Source of the DNA: Streptomyces griseus
Lineage (GTDB): Bacteria > Actinomycetota > Actinomycetes > Streptomycetales > Streptomycetaceae
Assembly: GCF_001715295.1 (NCBI RefSeq)
Contig: NZ_MDKB01000002.1
Location: forward strand, 2,006,313-2,070,312
Direction: 5' to 3'
DNA length: 64,000 nucleotides
Below the pieces are notes generated by a model. The model saw only the letters and a list, made by a program, of their open reading frames with translations, searched no databases and was not told the origin of the DNA. Position numbers and translations under genes: made by a program. Of the stretch, positions 33,672-42,114 are shown in pieces; positions within the stretch are counted from its first letter, which is position 1; each line of letters starts with the position of its first letter.

Positions 33672-33745
33672 TCGGGGTGGCGGGATTTGAACCCACGACC
33701 TCTTCGTCCCGAACGAAGCGCGCTGCCAAGCTGCGCTACACCCCG
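33672..33745 (-). tRNA. tRNA-Pro (anticodon CGG)
   Basis: The 74-nt cloverleaf is read on the minus strand. The acceptor stem is CGGGGTG/CACCCCG with discriminator A. The anticodon arm CTTCG-TTCGGGA-CGAAG places CGG at positions 34-36. The T arm contains GGTTCAAATCC. CCA is not encoded. The tRNA gene is intact with no duplicated 3' end, so no integrated element uses it here. Confidence 0.95.
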
Positions 33746-33845
33746 ATGTCCACCGATTGTCCCGGCGACATCGATTACTTTAGCCCACCGGCGCCCGGAG
33801 GCGAAATCCGCTTTCCGGGCTCCGGCACCCGGGTGCCGGTTGGCG

Positions 33846-34784
33846 TCAGTCGCGGGGCGTCAGCGTCAGCAGTGTCGCTTCCGGGGGGCAGGCGAAGCGG
33901 ACCGGAGTGTAGCGGTTCGTGCCGCAGCCCGCCGAGACGTGGAGATACGCGCGCTTGTCGCCGACCCTGTGGTCGGAGAGCCCCTTCACCCGGTCCGTGT
34001 CCAGGTCACAGTTGGTGACGAGGGCGCCGTAGAAGGGGATGCACAGCTGGCCGCCGTGGGTGTGGCCGGCGAGGATCAGGGGGTAGCCGTCCGCCGTGAA
34101 GGCGTCCAGGGTGCGCAGGTAGGGCGCGTGCACCACACCGATGGAGAGATCGGCGCCCGTCTCGGGGCCGCCGGCGACCTCGGCGTAGCGGTCCCGTTTG
34201 ATGTGGGGGTCGTCCAGGCCGGTGAAGGCGATCTCCAACCCGTCCGCCTTGAGACGGCCCCGGGTGTTGGTGAGGTTCAGCCAGCCCGCCTCGTCGAAGG
34301 CGTCCCGCATCGGCTGCCACGGGTTGTGGACGGCCCCGACCGCCGGTGCGTTCCCGTTCAGACCGTGCTTGCCCTGGACCTTCTCCAGGAGGTACCGGGC
34401 CGGGTTGCGGAGCTGGGGGCCGTAGTAGTCGTTGGAACCGAAGACGTACACCCCGGGGAAGTCCATCAGTGGACCCAGGGCGTCCAGCAGCTCCGGTACG
34501 GCTTCCGGGTCGGAGAGGTTGTCGCCGGTGTTCACGACGAAGTCCGGACGCAGACCGGCCAGCGACTGCAGCCAGGCCCGCTTCTTGCCCTGGCCGCTCA
34601 CCATGTGGATGTCGGACACCTGGAGTACGCGCAACGGGCGTGCCCCGTGCGGGAGTACGGGAACGGCGATCCGGCGGAGGCGGAACGAGCGGGCCTCGAA
34701 CCCGGCCGCGTACACGAGGCCTGCGGCGCCGAGCGCCGCGCCGACTGCCGTGACTTTCAGGGGTACTCCGTAGCGTGCGCGCAT
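33846..34784 (-). CDS. Membrane-anchored metallophosphoesterase
   Basis: The 312-residue protein has an N-terminal hydrophobic helix (LKVTAVGAALGAAGLVYAAG) as an uncleaved anchor. The calcineurin-like motifs follow in order: QVSDIHMVSG, VNTGDNLSD, GSNDYYG (in place of GNHD), VVHAP and LAGHTHGGQLCIPF. The GNHD-to-GSND change is common in the YkuE-like branch of these enzymes. It probably acts on phosphoesters at the outer face of the membrane. It is divergent from the GatB/YqeY gene, 79 bp away. Confidence 0.9.
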   Translation of the reverse strand: MRARYGVPLKVTAVGAALGAAGLVYAAGFEARSFRLRRIAVPVLPHGARPLRVLQVSDIHMVSGQGKKRAWLQSLAGLRPDFVVNTGDNLSDPEAVPELLDALGPLMDFPGVYVFGSNDYYGPQLRNPARYLLEKVQGKHGLNGNAPAVGAVHNPWQPMRDAFDEAGWLNLTNTRGRLKADGLEIAFTGLDDPHIKRDRYAEVAGGPETGADLSIGVVHAPYLRTLDAFTADGYPLILAGHTHGGQLCIPFYGALVTNCDLDTDRVKGLSDHRVGDKRAYLHVSAGCGTNRYTPVRFACPPEATLLTLTPRD

Positions 34785-34851
34785 GGGTCCATCGTCGCAG
34801 ACCAGGTGCGGCGGGACGAAAACAGACGGGCGGCGAACGCCCCGTACCTGT

Positions 34852-34857
34852 CACAAT
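34852..34857 (+). promoter_or_regulatory. -10-like CACAAT, leaderless spacing
   Basis: CACAAT is followed by six bases and the ATG at 34864. There is no Shine-Dalgarno in between, so the GatB/YqeY transcript is probably leaderless. Confidence 0.4.
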
Positions 34858-34863
34858 CGCCGC

Positions 34864-35328
34864 ATGACCACGCTCAAGTCCAAGCTCAAGGAAGACCTCA
34901 CCACGGCCATGAAGGCGCGTGACGAGCTCACCTCGTCCACCCTGCGGCTCACCCTCACCGCCATCACCAAGGAAGAGGTCAGCGGCAAGTCCGCGCGCGA
35001 GCTCTCCGACGACGAGGTGCAGAAGGTGATCGCCCGGGAGGCGAAGAAGCGCCGTGAGGCGGCCGAGGCCTTCGCGCAGGGCGGCCGGACCGAGCAGGCC
35101 GAGCGGGAGAGGGCGGAGGGCGAGCTGCTCGACGCCTACCTGCCCAAGCAGCTCTCCGACGACGAGCTCACCGCGATCGTGGGCCAGGCCGTCGCGGAGG
35201 CCAAGGCCGCCGGGGCCGAGGGGCCGCGGGCCATGGGGGCCGTCATGAAGATCGTCGGCCCGAAGGTGGCCGGGCTCGCCGAGGGTGGCCGGGTGGCCGC
35301 CACGGTGAAGAAGCTGCTCGCGGGCTGA
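34864..35328 (+). CDS. GatB/YqeY domain protein
   Basis: This 154-residue helical protein corresponds to the stand-alone YqeY family, homologous to the C-terminal tail of GatB amidotransferase. Typical segments are STLRLTLTAITKEEVSGK, IAREAKKRREAAEAFAQGGR, LLDAYLPKQLSDDEL and AMGAVMKIVGPKVAG. It may bind tRNA; no catalytic activity is established. ATG 34864 is set by the leaderless -10 box and family N-terminus (MTTLKSKLKEDL). It ends before a strong terminator. Confidence 0.92.
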   Translation: MTTLKSKLKEDLTTAMKARDELTSSTLRLTLTAITKEEVSGKSARELSDDEVQKVIAREAKKRREAAEAFAQGGRTEQAERERAEGELLDAYLPKQLSDDELTAIVGQAVAEAKAAGAEGPRAMGAVMKIVGPKVAGLAEGGRVAATVKKLLAG

Positions 35329-35351
35329 CGCGGCCGGCGAAGCGTACGACG

Positions 35352-35395
35352 CGTGAAGGAGGGGCGCCCCCGCCGGGGAGCGCCCCTCCTTCACG
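35352..35395. terminator. Bidirectional terminator hairpin
   Basis: Arms of 15-16 bp (35352-35367 and 35380-35395) enclose a CCCCC/GGGG internal pairing loop. It lies between the convergent YqeY gene and the PBP gene. Confidence 0.8.
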
Positions 35396-35485
35396 TCTGT
35401 CCACGCACGGGCCCGGAGGCCCTGCGGGTCACTCGGGCACTGAGGGCTCAGGGGCCCTCAGGTACCCGGTGTGAGCCGCGGCCGG

Positions 35486-37717
35486 TCAGGGACCGTTCCC
35501 ACCGCGCCCGCCACCGTGTCCGCCGATGACTCCGGGCGGGAAGGTGATGCCGCCGATCGGGTTCCCGCCGGGCTCCTCGTTGCCGCCGCCGTTCCCGTCG
35601 TGCTCACCGCCCTTCCCCTTGTTCGGCTCCTTGTCCTCCTTCGGCTTCGCACGCGGCACCGTGATCGGATTGAAGGACGGGGTCTCCGAGGCGCTCAGCG
35701 CACCGGTCATCGCGATCTTCCAGATGGGGCCCGGCAGACAGCCACCACAGACCTTGTCGTAGTACTGGCCGCCGATGTTGATGTCGTACATCGGCACCTT
35801 CTTGCCGATGTCGGCGCCGACCCACACCGCCGTGGAGAGGTTCGGCGTGTAGCCGACGAACCAGGCGTCCACGCGGTTCTCGGTCGTACCCGTCTTGCCC
35901 GCGTTGTCGCGGTCGGTGAGGCCGGCCTGGGTGCCGGTGCCGTCCTCGACGACGCCCTTGAGCATCTGGTTGATCGTGTCCGCGGTGGTCTCGCTCATCG
36001 CGCGTGAGCAGTCGGACGCGGGCACCTTCAGCTTCTTGCCGTTGGCGTCCTTGATCGACTCGATGGCGATCGGGGTGCAGTACGTGCCGCGGTTGGCGAA
36101 GGCGGCGTACGCGGAGGCCATGGCGAGCGGGGTGCTCTCCGTGGTGCCGAGCGTGATGGAGGGGTTCTCCGTGAGCGGCTTGCCGTTACCCCTCTGGTAG
36201 CCGACCTTCTTGGCCATCGTGAGGGTCTCGCACAGGCCGGCCTTCTGCTCCAGCATCGCGAAGTAGGTGTTGATGGACTTGCCGAGGGCGCTCGTCATGT
36301 CGAACGAGCCCTTCTCGCTCTCCAGTTCGTTCTGGACGGACCAGTCGCCGCCACCGGCGGGGCCGCCTGCGCAGGTCCGGTAGGTGTTGAGCGGAACGGA
36401 GGTCTTCCACTCCGTGTCGAAGGTCTGGGCCGGGCTGACGCCCTTTTCCAGCGCGGCGGCCGCGGTGATCGGCTTGAAGGTCGAACCGACCTGGAAGCCG
36501 AAGGTGCTGCCGCCCATCTTGTTGCTGACGGCGAGGTTGAGGACCGTCTCGTGCTGCTTCTGGTCCAGGCCGTACGGGCGGGACTGGCCCATCGAGAGGA
36601 TCTTGCCGGAGCCGGGCTCGACCTGCACCACCGAGGCGGCGACCTTGTCGTCCTTGTTGACCTTCGAGGTGGCGGCCTCGTTGGCGGCCTCCTGCGCCCG
36701 CGGGGAGAGCGTCGTCCTGATCGTCAGGCCGCCGAGGTTCCAGAGCTTGGAACGCTCCTCCTCGGTCTTGCCGAAGGCCGGGTCGGTGAGGATGGTCTTG
36801 CGCACGTAGTCGCAGAAGAATCCGGAGCCGCTGACAGCGGTGATGCAGCCGTTCTTCGGCTTCTTCACCTTCAGCTCGATCGGAGAGGCGATGGCCTTGG
36901 CGGCCTCGTCCTGCGAGATGTCCCCGACGGCCGCCATGCGCTGCAGCACGGTGTTGCGGCGCTTGGTCGCCTCCTCCTTGTCGTTGACCGGGTCGTACCG
37001 GGTCGGCGACTGGACGAGGCCGGCCAGCATCGCGGCTTCCTGGAGGTTCAGGTCCTTGGCGTGCTTGGAGAAGTAGCGCTGCGAGGCCGCTTCGATGCCG
37101 TAGGCCTGCTGTCCGAAGAACGTGATGTTGAGGTAGTTCTCCAGGATCTTCTTCTTACCGAGCTCCTCCTCGACCTGGATGGCGTACTTCAGCTCACGGA
37201 CCTTGCGGCCCATCGTCTGCTGGGTAGCCTCCGCGACCTTGTCCGGGTCGTCGCCCGCCTCCTCGACGAACACGTTCTTCACGTACTGCTGGGTGAGCGT
37301 CGAGGCACCCTGGGCGGCACCGCCCGCCTGCACGTTCCGGTTCATCGCGCGCAGGATGCCCTTGAGGTCCACCGCGCCGTGTTCGTAGAAGCGTGAGTCC
37401 TCGATCGCGATGATCGCGTCCTGCATGTACGGGGAGATGTCCTTGAGCGGGACGACAGTGCGGTCACGCGAATAGACGGTGGCGAGCGCGCCGCCCTCGT
37501 TGTCCAGGATCGTGGTCCGCTGGCTCAGCGGTGGAGTCTTCAGGTTGGACGGGATCTCGTCGAATCCCTCGACCGTCCCCTTGGCTGCGAGCCCCAGTGC
37601 TCCGGCGGCCGGCAACGCGATGCCGGCCAGCACCGCTCCGGAGAGCGCGGCGACACCGAGGAACTTGGCGGCCTGCTGGGTCGTCGTGAGACCCCCGCCT
37701 GAGCGCTTCTTTGGCAT
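35486..37717 (-). CDS. Class A penicillin-binding protein (transglycosylase/transpeptidase)
   Basis: The 743-residue bifunctional peptidoglycan synthase has a short cytosolic start (MPKKRSGGG) and one membrane helix (FLGVAALSGAVLAGIALPAA). The GT51 domain has the catalytic Glu in AIIAIEDSRFYEHGAVDLKG and the motif GASTLTQQYVKN. The transpeptidase carries the nucleophile in GSTFKPITA, SIN in GKSINTYFAM and KTG in GKTGTTENR. The tail is Gly/Asn/Pro-rich and extracellular. It lies beside wblA as in other Streptomyces. Confidence 0.95.
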   Translation of the reverse strand: MPKKRSGGGLTTTQQAAKFLGVAALSGAVLAGIALPAAGALGLAAKGTVEGFDEIPSNLKTPPLSQRTTILDNEGGALATVYSRDRTVVPLKDISPYMQDAIIAIEDSRFYEHGAVDLKGILRAMNRNVQAGGAAQGASTLTQQYVKNVFVEEAGDDPDKVAEATQQTMGRKVRELKYAIQVEEELGKKKILENYLNITFFGQQAYGIEAASQRYFSKHAKDLNLQEAAMLAGLVQSPTRYDPVNDKEEATKRRNTVLQRMAAVGDISQDEAAKAIASPIELKVKKPKNGCITAVSGSGFFCDYVRKTILTDPAFGKTEEERSKLWNLGGLTIRTTLSPRAQEAANEAATSKVNKDDKVAASVVQVEPGSGKILSMGQSRPYGLDQKQHETVLNLAVSNKMGGSTFGFQVGSTFKPITAAAALEKGVSPAQTFDTEWKTSVPLNTYRTCAGGPAGGGDWSVQNELESEKGSFDMTSALGKSINTYFAMLEQKAGLCETLTMAKKVGYQRGNGKPLTENPSITLGTTESTPLAMASAYAAFANRGTYCTPIAIESIKDANGKKLKVPASDCSRAMSETTADTINQMLKGVVEDGTGTQAGLTDRDNAGKTGTTENRVDAWFVGYTPNLSTAVWVGADIGKKVPMYDINIGGQYYDKVCGGCLPGPIWKIAMTGALSASETPSFNPITVPRAKPKEDKEPNKGKGGEHDGNGGGNEEPGGNPIGGITFPPGVIGGHGGGRGGNGP

Positions 37718-38302
37718 GAGGGCAGCCTAATCCGTGGGGAAGGGCGTTCCGGTGGAGCAGGCGCCTCTCGCGACGTTCCAGTGCCGGATCGTGACATCCG
37801 GGCACGTCCGGACCGTCGACGAGCGTGAGAGCGGGACGGCCGGCGCGAGAGGGGTCCCGGGAGGCCGCGTCGGCACGGGTGCATGCCGAGTCCGAGGGGG
37901 GCGGCGGCGCGAGGCGGCTACCTTCTCATTCGCCGGACAGGCGGGCAGGCGTTGGCCTAAGCTGCTCTCAACTGTCACAGCAGTCCGAAGTCGTATCAAC
38001 CCCCGTGCACGCCTTGAGCAATTCAGCCACCCGCGCGGCGCTCCCGAATTCGCCTCGCTTGTCACTGAATGTCCGTTGCGGCTTGGGTTTTCTGTCCCGA
38101 TTCCCTCGGGAAGATCACGCATGTCCTCCCCTCACTCCTCTGGGTGATCTGCCGCGTACGCATAGTCCGTTCGGACCATTCAAGATTGGGCCCGAAGGGG
38201 GTGTTGTGCTGTCGCCACTTTCCGTAACGTCCTCAACTGGCAGCGGTGAATATGCCGCTGTCGCCGTGGGGGAGCCTCGATTCGGGAGAGGACGGCGCCG
38301 GG
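37718..38302. promoter_or_regulatory. Long intergenic region upstream of wblA
   Basis: This 585-bp region separates the divergent PBP gene and wblA. No gene is credible. wblA is known to be under several developmental regulators, and long upstream regions are the rule for such genes. A small palindrome GTCCG-TT-CGGAC lies at 38167-38178. An in-frame GTG at 38246 would extend WblA by 19 residues. Confidence 0.5.
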
Positions 38303-38650
38303 ATGGGCTGGGTAACCGACTGGAGTGCGCAGGCAGCCTGCCGCACTACCGATCCGGATGAACTGTTCGTACAAGGGGCAGCGCAGAACAGGGCCAAGGC
38401 GGTGTGCACCGGTTGCCCGGTGCGGACCGAGTGCCTGGCCGATGCGCTGGACCATCGCGTCGAGTTCGGCGTGTGGGGTGGGATGACGGAGCGGGAACGC
38501 CGCGCGCTGCTGCGCCGCCGGCCCACCGTCACGTCGTGGCGTCGGCTGCTGGAGACCGCGCGCAGTGAGTACGAGCGGTCCACGGGCATGCTGCCCGCGG
38601 TGGGGCTTGACGACGACGAACTGCACCAGACGTACGCCGCGGTGGGGTGA
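38303..38650 (+). CDS. wblA: WhiB-like transcriptional regulator WblA
   Basis: The 115-residue protein has four cysteines (C13, C35, C38, C44; C-x21-C-x2-C-x5-C) that bind a [4Fe-4S] cluster. The GVWGG turn and a basic DNA-binding tail (RERRALLRRR) follow. The sequence MGWVTDWSAQAAC and the genomic position between PBP and ArsA-type ATPases identify WblA, a pleiotropic regulator that promotes sporulation and represses antibiotic production in Streptomyces. ATG 38303 has GGAGAGGA about 10 nt upstream. A longer form from GTG 38246 cannot be excluded. Confidence 0.93.
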   Translation: MGWVTDWSAQAACRTTDPDELFVQGAAQNRAKAVCTGCPVRTECLADALDHRVEFGVWGGMTERERRALLRRRPTVTSWRRLLETARSEYERSTGMLPAVGLDDDELHQTYAAVG

Positions 38651-38752
38651 GCGCGGGAGACGAACGTTCCCGGCAGGCCTGCGCACGAGGCGTACGCCGC
38701 CGCGGGCCGACCGCGCGGGGGAGTGCCGCGGAGGGGGCCGCCGGGAAACGGC

Positions 38753-40171
38753 CTACGCGGCTCCGGCTTGTGCGGCACCGGCAGCGAGCCGTTCCCCGAT
38801 GGCACGGAGACCCGACAGGTCGTGCACGTCACCGGGCAGCGCGGCCACCTCGGCCACCGGAACCTCGGGATGCAGCGCGGTGAAGCCGTCACGGGTGCGC
38901 TGCTCGCGTGCCACGACCTGCATCCGCTCGGCGTGCAGCCGCAGCAGGCCCGCGGCCAACTGCTCGACGGACACGGCGTCGCAGGGCGGGACGTCGTCCC
39001 CGTCCGCCGTCGGCGGGACGGGTGGAGCTGACGGGGTGTGCGGCTCGGGCACGTCGTGCGGTTCGGGCGTGCGAGTGGCGCGGTCCTGCGGCCGGGAGGT
39101 GTGGGGCGTGCGGCCGTGCGGCTCGGGGGAGAGCGGTGACGCGGGAGTCTCGGGAGAGGTGGTGGCCGGTGCGTCCACCGGCTCGCCCAGGCCAGCATTC
39201 CCGGCCGGCTGATCCGCCATGCCGACATCGTCAAGATTTTCCGCGGCGGCCAGCGCCCGCTCCGCGGAGAGCCGCGCGGCCCCGCTGCCGTGCACCCGGT
39301 TGAGTACCAGGCCGGCCAGGGGCATCTCCTCGGCGGCGAGCCGCTCCACGAAGTACGCGGCCTCGCGCAGTGCGTCCCGCTCGGGCGTCGCGACCACGAG
39401 GAATGCCGTGCCCGGCGCCTGCAGCAGCTTGTACGTGGCATCGGCGCGGGTGCGGAATCCGCCGAACATGGAGTCCATCGCCGTGACGAAGGTCTGTACG
39501 TCCCGGAGGAACTGCCCCCCGAGCAGCTTGCCGAGTGTCCCCGTCATCATCGACATACCGACGTTGAGGAACTTCATGCCGGCCCGCCCGCCGATCTTCG
39601 CCGGGGCGATCAGCAGGCGGATGAACTTCCCGTCCAGGAAGGAGCCGAGACGTTTCGGCGCGTCGAGGAAGTCGAGGGCGGAGCGGGACGGCGGTGTGTC
39701 CACGATGATCAGGTCCCACTCGTCGCGCGCCCGCAGCTGCCCGAGCTTCTCCATCGCCATGTATTCCTGGGTGCCGGCGAACCCCGCCGACAGCGACTGG
39801 TAGAAGGGGTTCTCCAGGATCGCGCCGGCCCGCTCGGCGTCCGTGTGCGCCTCGACGGTCTCGTCGAAGGTGCGCTTCATGTCGAGCATCATGGCGTGCA
39901 GTTCGCCCGACCCCGCGCCGTCGATGTCCTCGACCCTGCGCGGGATGTTGTCCAACTGGTCGATGCCCATCGACTGGGCGAGCCTGCGGGCCGGGTCGAT
40001 GGTGAGGACGACGACCTTGCGGCCACGCTCGGCGGCCCGTACCCCGAGCGCCGCCGCGGTCGTGGTCTTGCCGACGCCGCCGGAACCGCAGCACACGACG
40101 ATGCGGATCCCCCGGTCGTCCAGCAGGGCGTCGGTGTCGAGTCCCGGTGCGATGTCCGTGCTCAGCGTCAT
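38753..40171 (-). CDS. ArsA/GET3-family ATPase with Pro-rich insert
   Basis: The 472-residue protein has a Walker A CGSGGVGKTTTAAALG, switch I region TIDPARRLAQS and Walker-B-like LIIVDTPPSRSALDFLD. Residues about 320-400 are a Pro/Glu/Thr-rich insert separating the last helical block (VSVEQLAAGLLRLHAERMQVV). The ArsA family includes anion pumps and tail-anchored protein chaperones. In actinomycetes the paired genes next to wblA have no arsenic context. It overlaps the second ATPase by ATGA, so the two probably form a heterodimer. Confidence 0.88.
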   Translation of the reverse strand: MTLSTDIAPGLDTDALLDDRGIRIVVCCGSGGVGKTTTAAALGVRAAERGRKVVVLTIDPARRLAQSMGIDQLDNIPRRVEDIDGAGSGELHAMMLDMKRTFDETVEAHTDAERAGAILENPFYQSLSAGFAGTQEYMAMEKLGQLRARDEWDLIIVDTPPSRSALDFLDAPKRLGSFLDGKFIRLLIAPAKIGGRAGMKFLNVGMSMMTGTLGKLLGGQFLRDVQTFVTAMDSMFGGFRTRADATYKLLQAPGTAFLVVATPERDALREAAYFVERLAAEEMPLAGLVLNRVHGSGAARLSAERALAAAENLDDVGMADQPAGNAGLGEPVDAPATTSPETPASPLSPEPHGRTPHTSRPQDRATRTPEPHDVPEPHTPSAPPVPPTADGDDVPPCDAVSVEQLAAGLLRLHAERMQVVAREQRTRDGFTALHPEVPVAEVAALPGDVHDLSGLRAIGERLAAGAAQAGAA

Positions 40172-41247
40172 GAACCCACCTCTTGTCCGGAGCCGCCGTG
40201 TCCGGTGCCTCTTCGTCCCGTCCCGCCGCCTCCGGACCCCCGTCGCCCGCTCGCCCCGGGGCCCTGCCCCGCGATGTCGGCCGTCTCGTCGCCCACACCC
40301 TGCTTGCGGAACTCGGAGGCCAGTTCGTACAGCGCGGCCAGGGTCATCCCTTCGCCCATCAGGGGCAGCTCGGCCGTGGGCAGCCCCAGGCCGGCCAGCA
40401 CCGCGCGCTGCTCCCGCTCCAGCCCCACGCGCTGGGCGTGTTCGGCCGCCTGTTCGACCAGCGGGCGGACGAGTCCTGCGGAACCGGTCACGCCGGCCCG
40501 GGTCAGGACCTTCGCGAGCTCCTTGCGCCGTCCCCCCGACGCCGAGCGCAGCGCGTCCTCGTCCAGGAGGTGCGGGCGCACCATGTTCACCACGATCCGC
40601 CCCACGGGCAGTCCGGCGGCCCGCAGCTCCGTGATGCCGTCCGCGGTCTCCTGGACCGGCATCTCCTCCAGGAGCGTCACCAGGTGGACCGCGGTCTCGG
40701 GGGACTTCAGGACTCGCATCACGGCCTGCGCCTGATTGTGTATCGGGCCGATCCGCGCCAGCCCCGCCACCTCGTCGTTCACGTTGAGGAAGCGGGTGAT
40801 GCGGCCGGTGGGCGGCGCGTCCATGATCACGTGGTCGTAGACGAACCGGCCCTGCTTGTCCTTGCGGCGTACGGCCTCACATGCCTTACCGGTCAGCAGG
40901 ACGTCCCGGACCCCGGGCGCGATGGTGGTGGCGAAGTCGATCGCACCGAGCTTCCTGAGCGCCCGGCCCGCGCTCCCCAGCTTGTAGAACATCTGGAGGT
41001 AGTCCAGGAGCGCGCGCTCGGCGTCGATCGCCAGGGCGTGGACCTCCCCGCCTCCCGGGGCCACGGCGATGCGGCGTTCCTCGTACGGGAGGGCCTCCGA
41101 CTCGAAGAGCTGGGCGATGCCCTGTCTGCCCTCGACCTCGACGAGGAGGGTGCGCCTGCCCTCGGTCGCGAGGGCGAGCGCGAGGGCGGCGGCGACCGTG
41201 GTCTTACCGGTACCGCCCTTGCCGCTGACGACCTGGAACCTGCTCAC
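40168..41247 (-). CDS. ArsA/GET3-family ATPase
   Basis: The 359-residue protein has Walker A SGKGGTGKTTVAAALA including the intermolecular signature Lys, VEVEGRQGIAQLFE for the switch region and HVIMDAPPTGRITRFLN for Walker B. The C-terminal tail of about 40 residues is Gly/Arg/Ser-rich. It is the first gene of a two-gene unit with the other ArsA-like ATPase. GTG 41247 lies 7 nt after TAGGCT (41260-41255 on the minus strand), so the transcript is probably leaderless or nearly so. Confidence 0.9.
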   Translation of the reverse strand: MSRFQVVSGKGGTGKTTVAAALALALATEGRRTLLVEVEGRQGIAQLFESEALPYEERRIAVAPGGGEVHALAIDAERALLDYLQMFYKLGSAGRALRKLGAIDFATTIAPGVRDVLLTGKACEAVRRKDKQGRFVYDHVIMDAPPTGRITRFLNVNDEVAGLARIGPIHNQAQAVMRVLKSPETAVHLVTLLEEMPVQETADGITELRAAGLPVGRIVVNMVRPHLLDEDALRSASGGRRKELAKVLTRAGVTGSAGLVRPLVEQAAEHAQRVGLEREQRAVLAGLGLPTAELPLMGEGMTLAALYELASEFRKQGVGDETADIAGQGPGASGRRGSGGGGTGRRGTGHGGSGQEVGS

Positions 41248-41254
41248 GTCTTCG

Positions 41255-41260
41255 AGCCTA
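41255..41260 (-). promoter_or_regulatory. -10-like TAGGCT before ArsA-type gene
   Basis: On the minus strand TAGGCT is followed by seven bases and GTG. Together with the plus-strand box at 41307 it makes a compact divergent promoter pair in a 71-bp spacer. Confidence 0.4.
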
Positions 41261-41306
41261 ACCAGTCGGCAGGCAGGCTACGCACGGGACCGTCTGTGCC
41301 AGGCAT

Positions 41307-41312
41307 TACAGT
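41307..41312 (+). promoter_or_regulatory. -10-like TACAGT before DUF4177 gene
   Basis: TACAGT is followed by six bases and ATG 41319. No Shine-Dalgarno is present, consistent with a leaderless transcript. Confidence 0.45.
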
Positions 41313-41318
41313 CTGCTC

Positions 41319-41474
41319 ATGACCAAGTGGGAATACGCGACAGTGCCTCTTCTCGTGCACGCGACCAAGCAGATTCTGGACACCTGGGGCGAGGACGGCT
41401 GGGAGCTGGTCCAGGTCGTGCCCGGACCGAACCCCGAGCAGCTCGTGGCCTACCTGAAGCGGGAGAAGGCGTAG
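41319..41474 (+). CDS. Small DUF4177-like protein, 51 residues
   Basis: The short frame reads MTKWEYATVPLLVHATKQIL and ends LVAYLKREKA. The WEY start, the W-G-x-D-G-W-E-L-V central motif (DTWGEDGWELVQVV) and the size fit DUF4177-type small proteins. The stop (TAG) shares its last base with the GTG of the RidA gene (TAGTG), so the two are translationally coupled. The function is unknown. Confidence 0.85.
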   Translation: MTKWEYATVPLLVHATKQILDTWGEDGWELVQVVPGPNPEQLVAYLKREKA

Positions 41475-41944
41475 TGGCGGGCGCCGTCGAGGCACAGCTC
41501 ACCGAGCTCGGCCTGACGCTCCCGGCCGTCGTCCCGCCGCTGGCCTCGTACCAGCCCGCAGTGCGCTCCGGGGTGTACGTGTACACCTCCGGCCAGCTGC
41601 CGATGGTGGACGGCAAGCTTGCCGTGACCGGCAAGGTCGGCGCCGAGGTGACGCCGGACGAGGCCAAGGAGCTCGCGAAGACCTGCGCGCTGAACGCCCT
41701 GGCGGCCGTGAAGTCGGTCGCCGGTGACCTGGACCGGATCGCCAGGGTCGTGAAGGTCGTGGGCTTCGTCGCCTCGGCCGCCGACTTCACGGGGCAGCCG
41801 GGCGTGGTCAACGGCGCGAGCGAGCTGCTGGGCGCGGTCCTGGGCGACAAGGGCGTGCACGCCCGCAGCGCCGTCGGCGTCGCGGTGCTTCCCCTGGACG
41901 CCCCGGTGGAGATCGAGGTCCAGGTAGAGCTCGTCGAGGACTGA
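41474..41944 (+). CDS. RidA (YjgF/YER057c/UK114) family protein
   Basis: This 156-residue protein belongs to the RidA-like subfamily with a longer N-terminus. The fold markers are VYVYTSGQLPMVDGKLAVTG, ALNALAAVKSVAGDLDRIAR and the final HARSAVGVAVLPLDAPVEIE. True RidA deaminases have an Arg near the C-terminus that binds the enamine carboxylate (here ARSAVGV), so imine deaminase activity is plausible. GTG 41474 is adopted because of coupling with the DUF4177 gene. Confidence 0.9.
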   Translation: MAGAVEAQLTELGLTLPAVVPPLASYQPAVRSGVYVYTSGQLPMVDGKLAVTGKVGAEVTPDEAKELAKTCALNALAAVKSVAGDLDRIARVVKVVGFVASAADFTGQPGVVNGASELLGAVLGDKGVHARSAVGVAVLPLDAPVEIEVQVELVED

Positions 41945-42102
41945 GCGGAGGACCGGCCCGTGCCGTCCCGCCGATCCCGCCCCGTCCCCGCGACGACGGC
42001 GGGATCACGTGTGTCAGGGGCCGGCCCCCGGGGCGTGGGGCGTGACCGGGTCGCTCCCGGTCCTCGGGCCTTGTGCCTCTCGAACATCGGCGCGGTTCCG
42101 GA

Positions 42103-42108
42103 TAGCCT
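42103..42108 (+). promoter_or_regulatory. -10-like TAGCCT, leaderless spacing
   Basis: TAGCCT is followed by six bases and ATG 42115, with no Shine-Dalgarno between them. Confidence 0.45.
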
Positions 42109-42114
42109 CCGGCC

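Noticed and set aside
33672..33745. tRNA-Pro as attachment site of an integrative element
   Set aside because: There is no integrase, no repeated tRNA 3' end and no plasmid-type genes in the window. The tRNA is whole and flanked by chromosomal genes.
32835..34922. 695-residue open frame on the + strand
   Set aside because: It runs antisense over the PIG-L gene, the tRNA-Pro and the metallophosphoesterase, whose proteins have clear motifs. Its translation is Arg/Pro/Gly-rich with no family resemblance; long antisense frames are expected at this GC content.
38753..41247. Arsenite efflux system
   Set aside because: The two ATPases are ArsA-like, but no arsB, arsC, arsD or arsR is present and the neighbours are wblA and RidA. 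Arsenic function is not supported.
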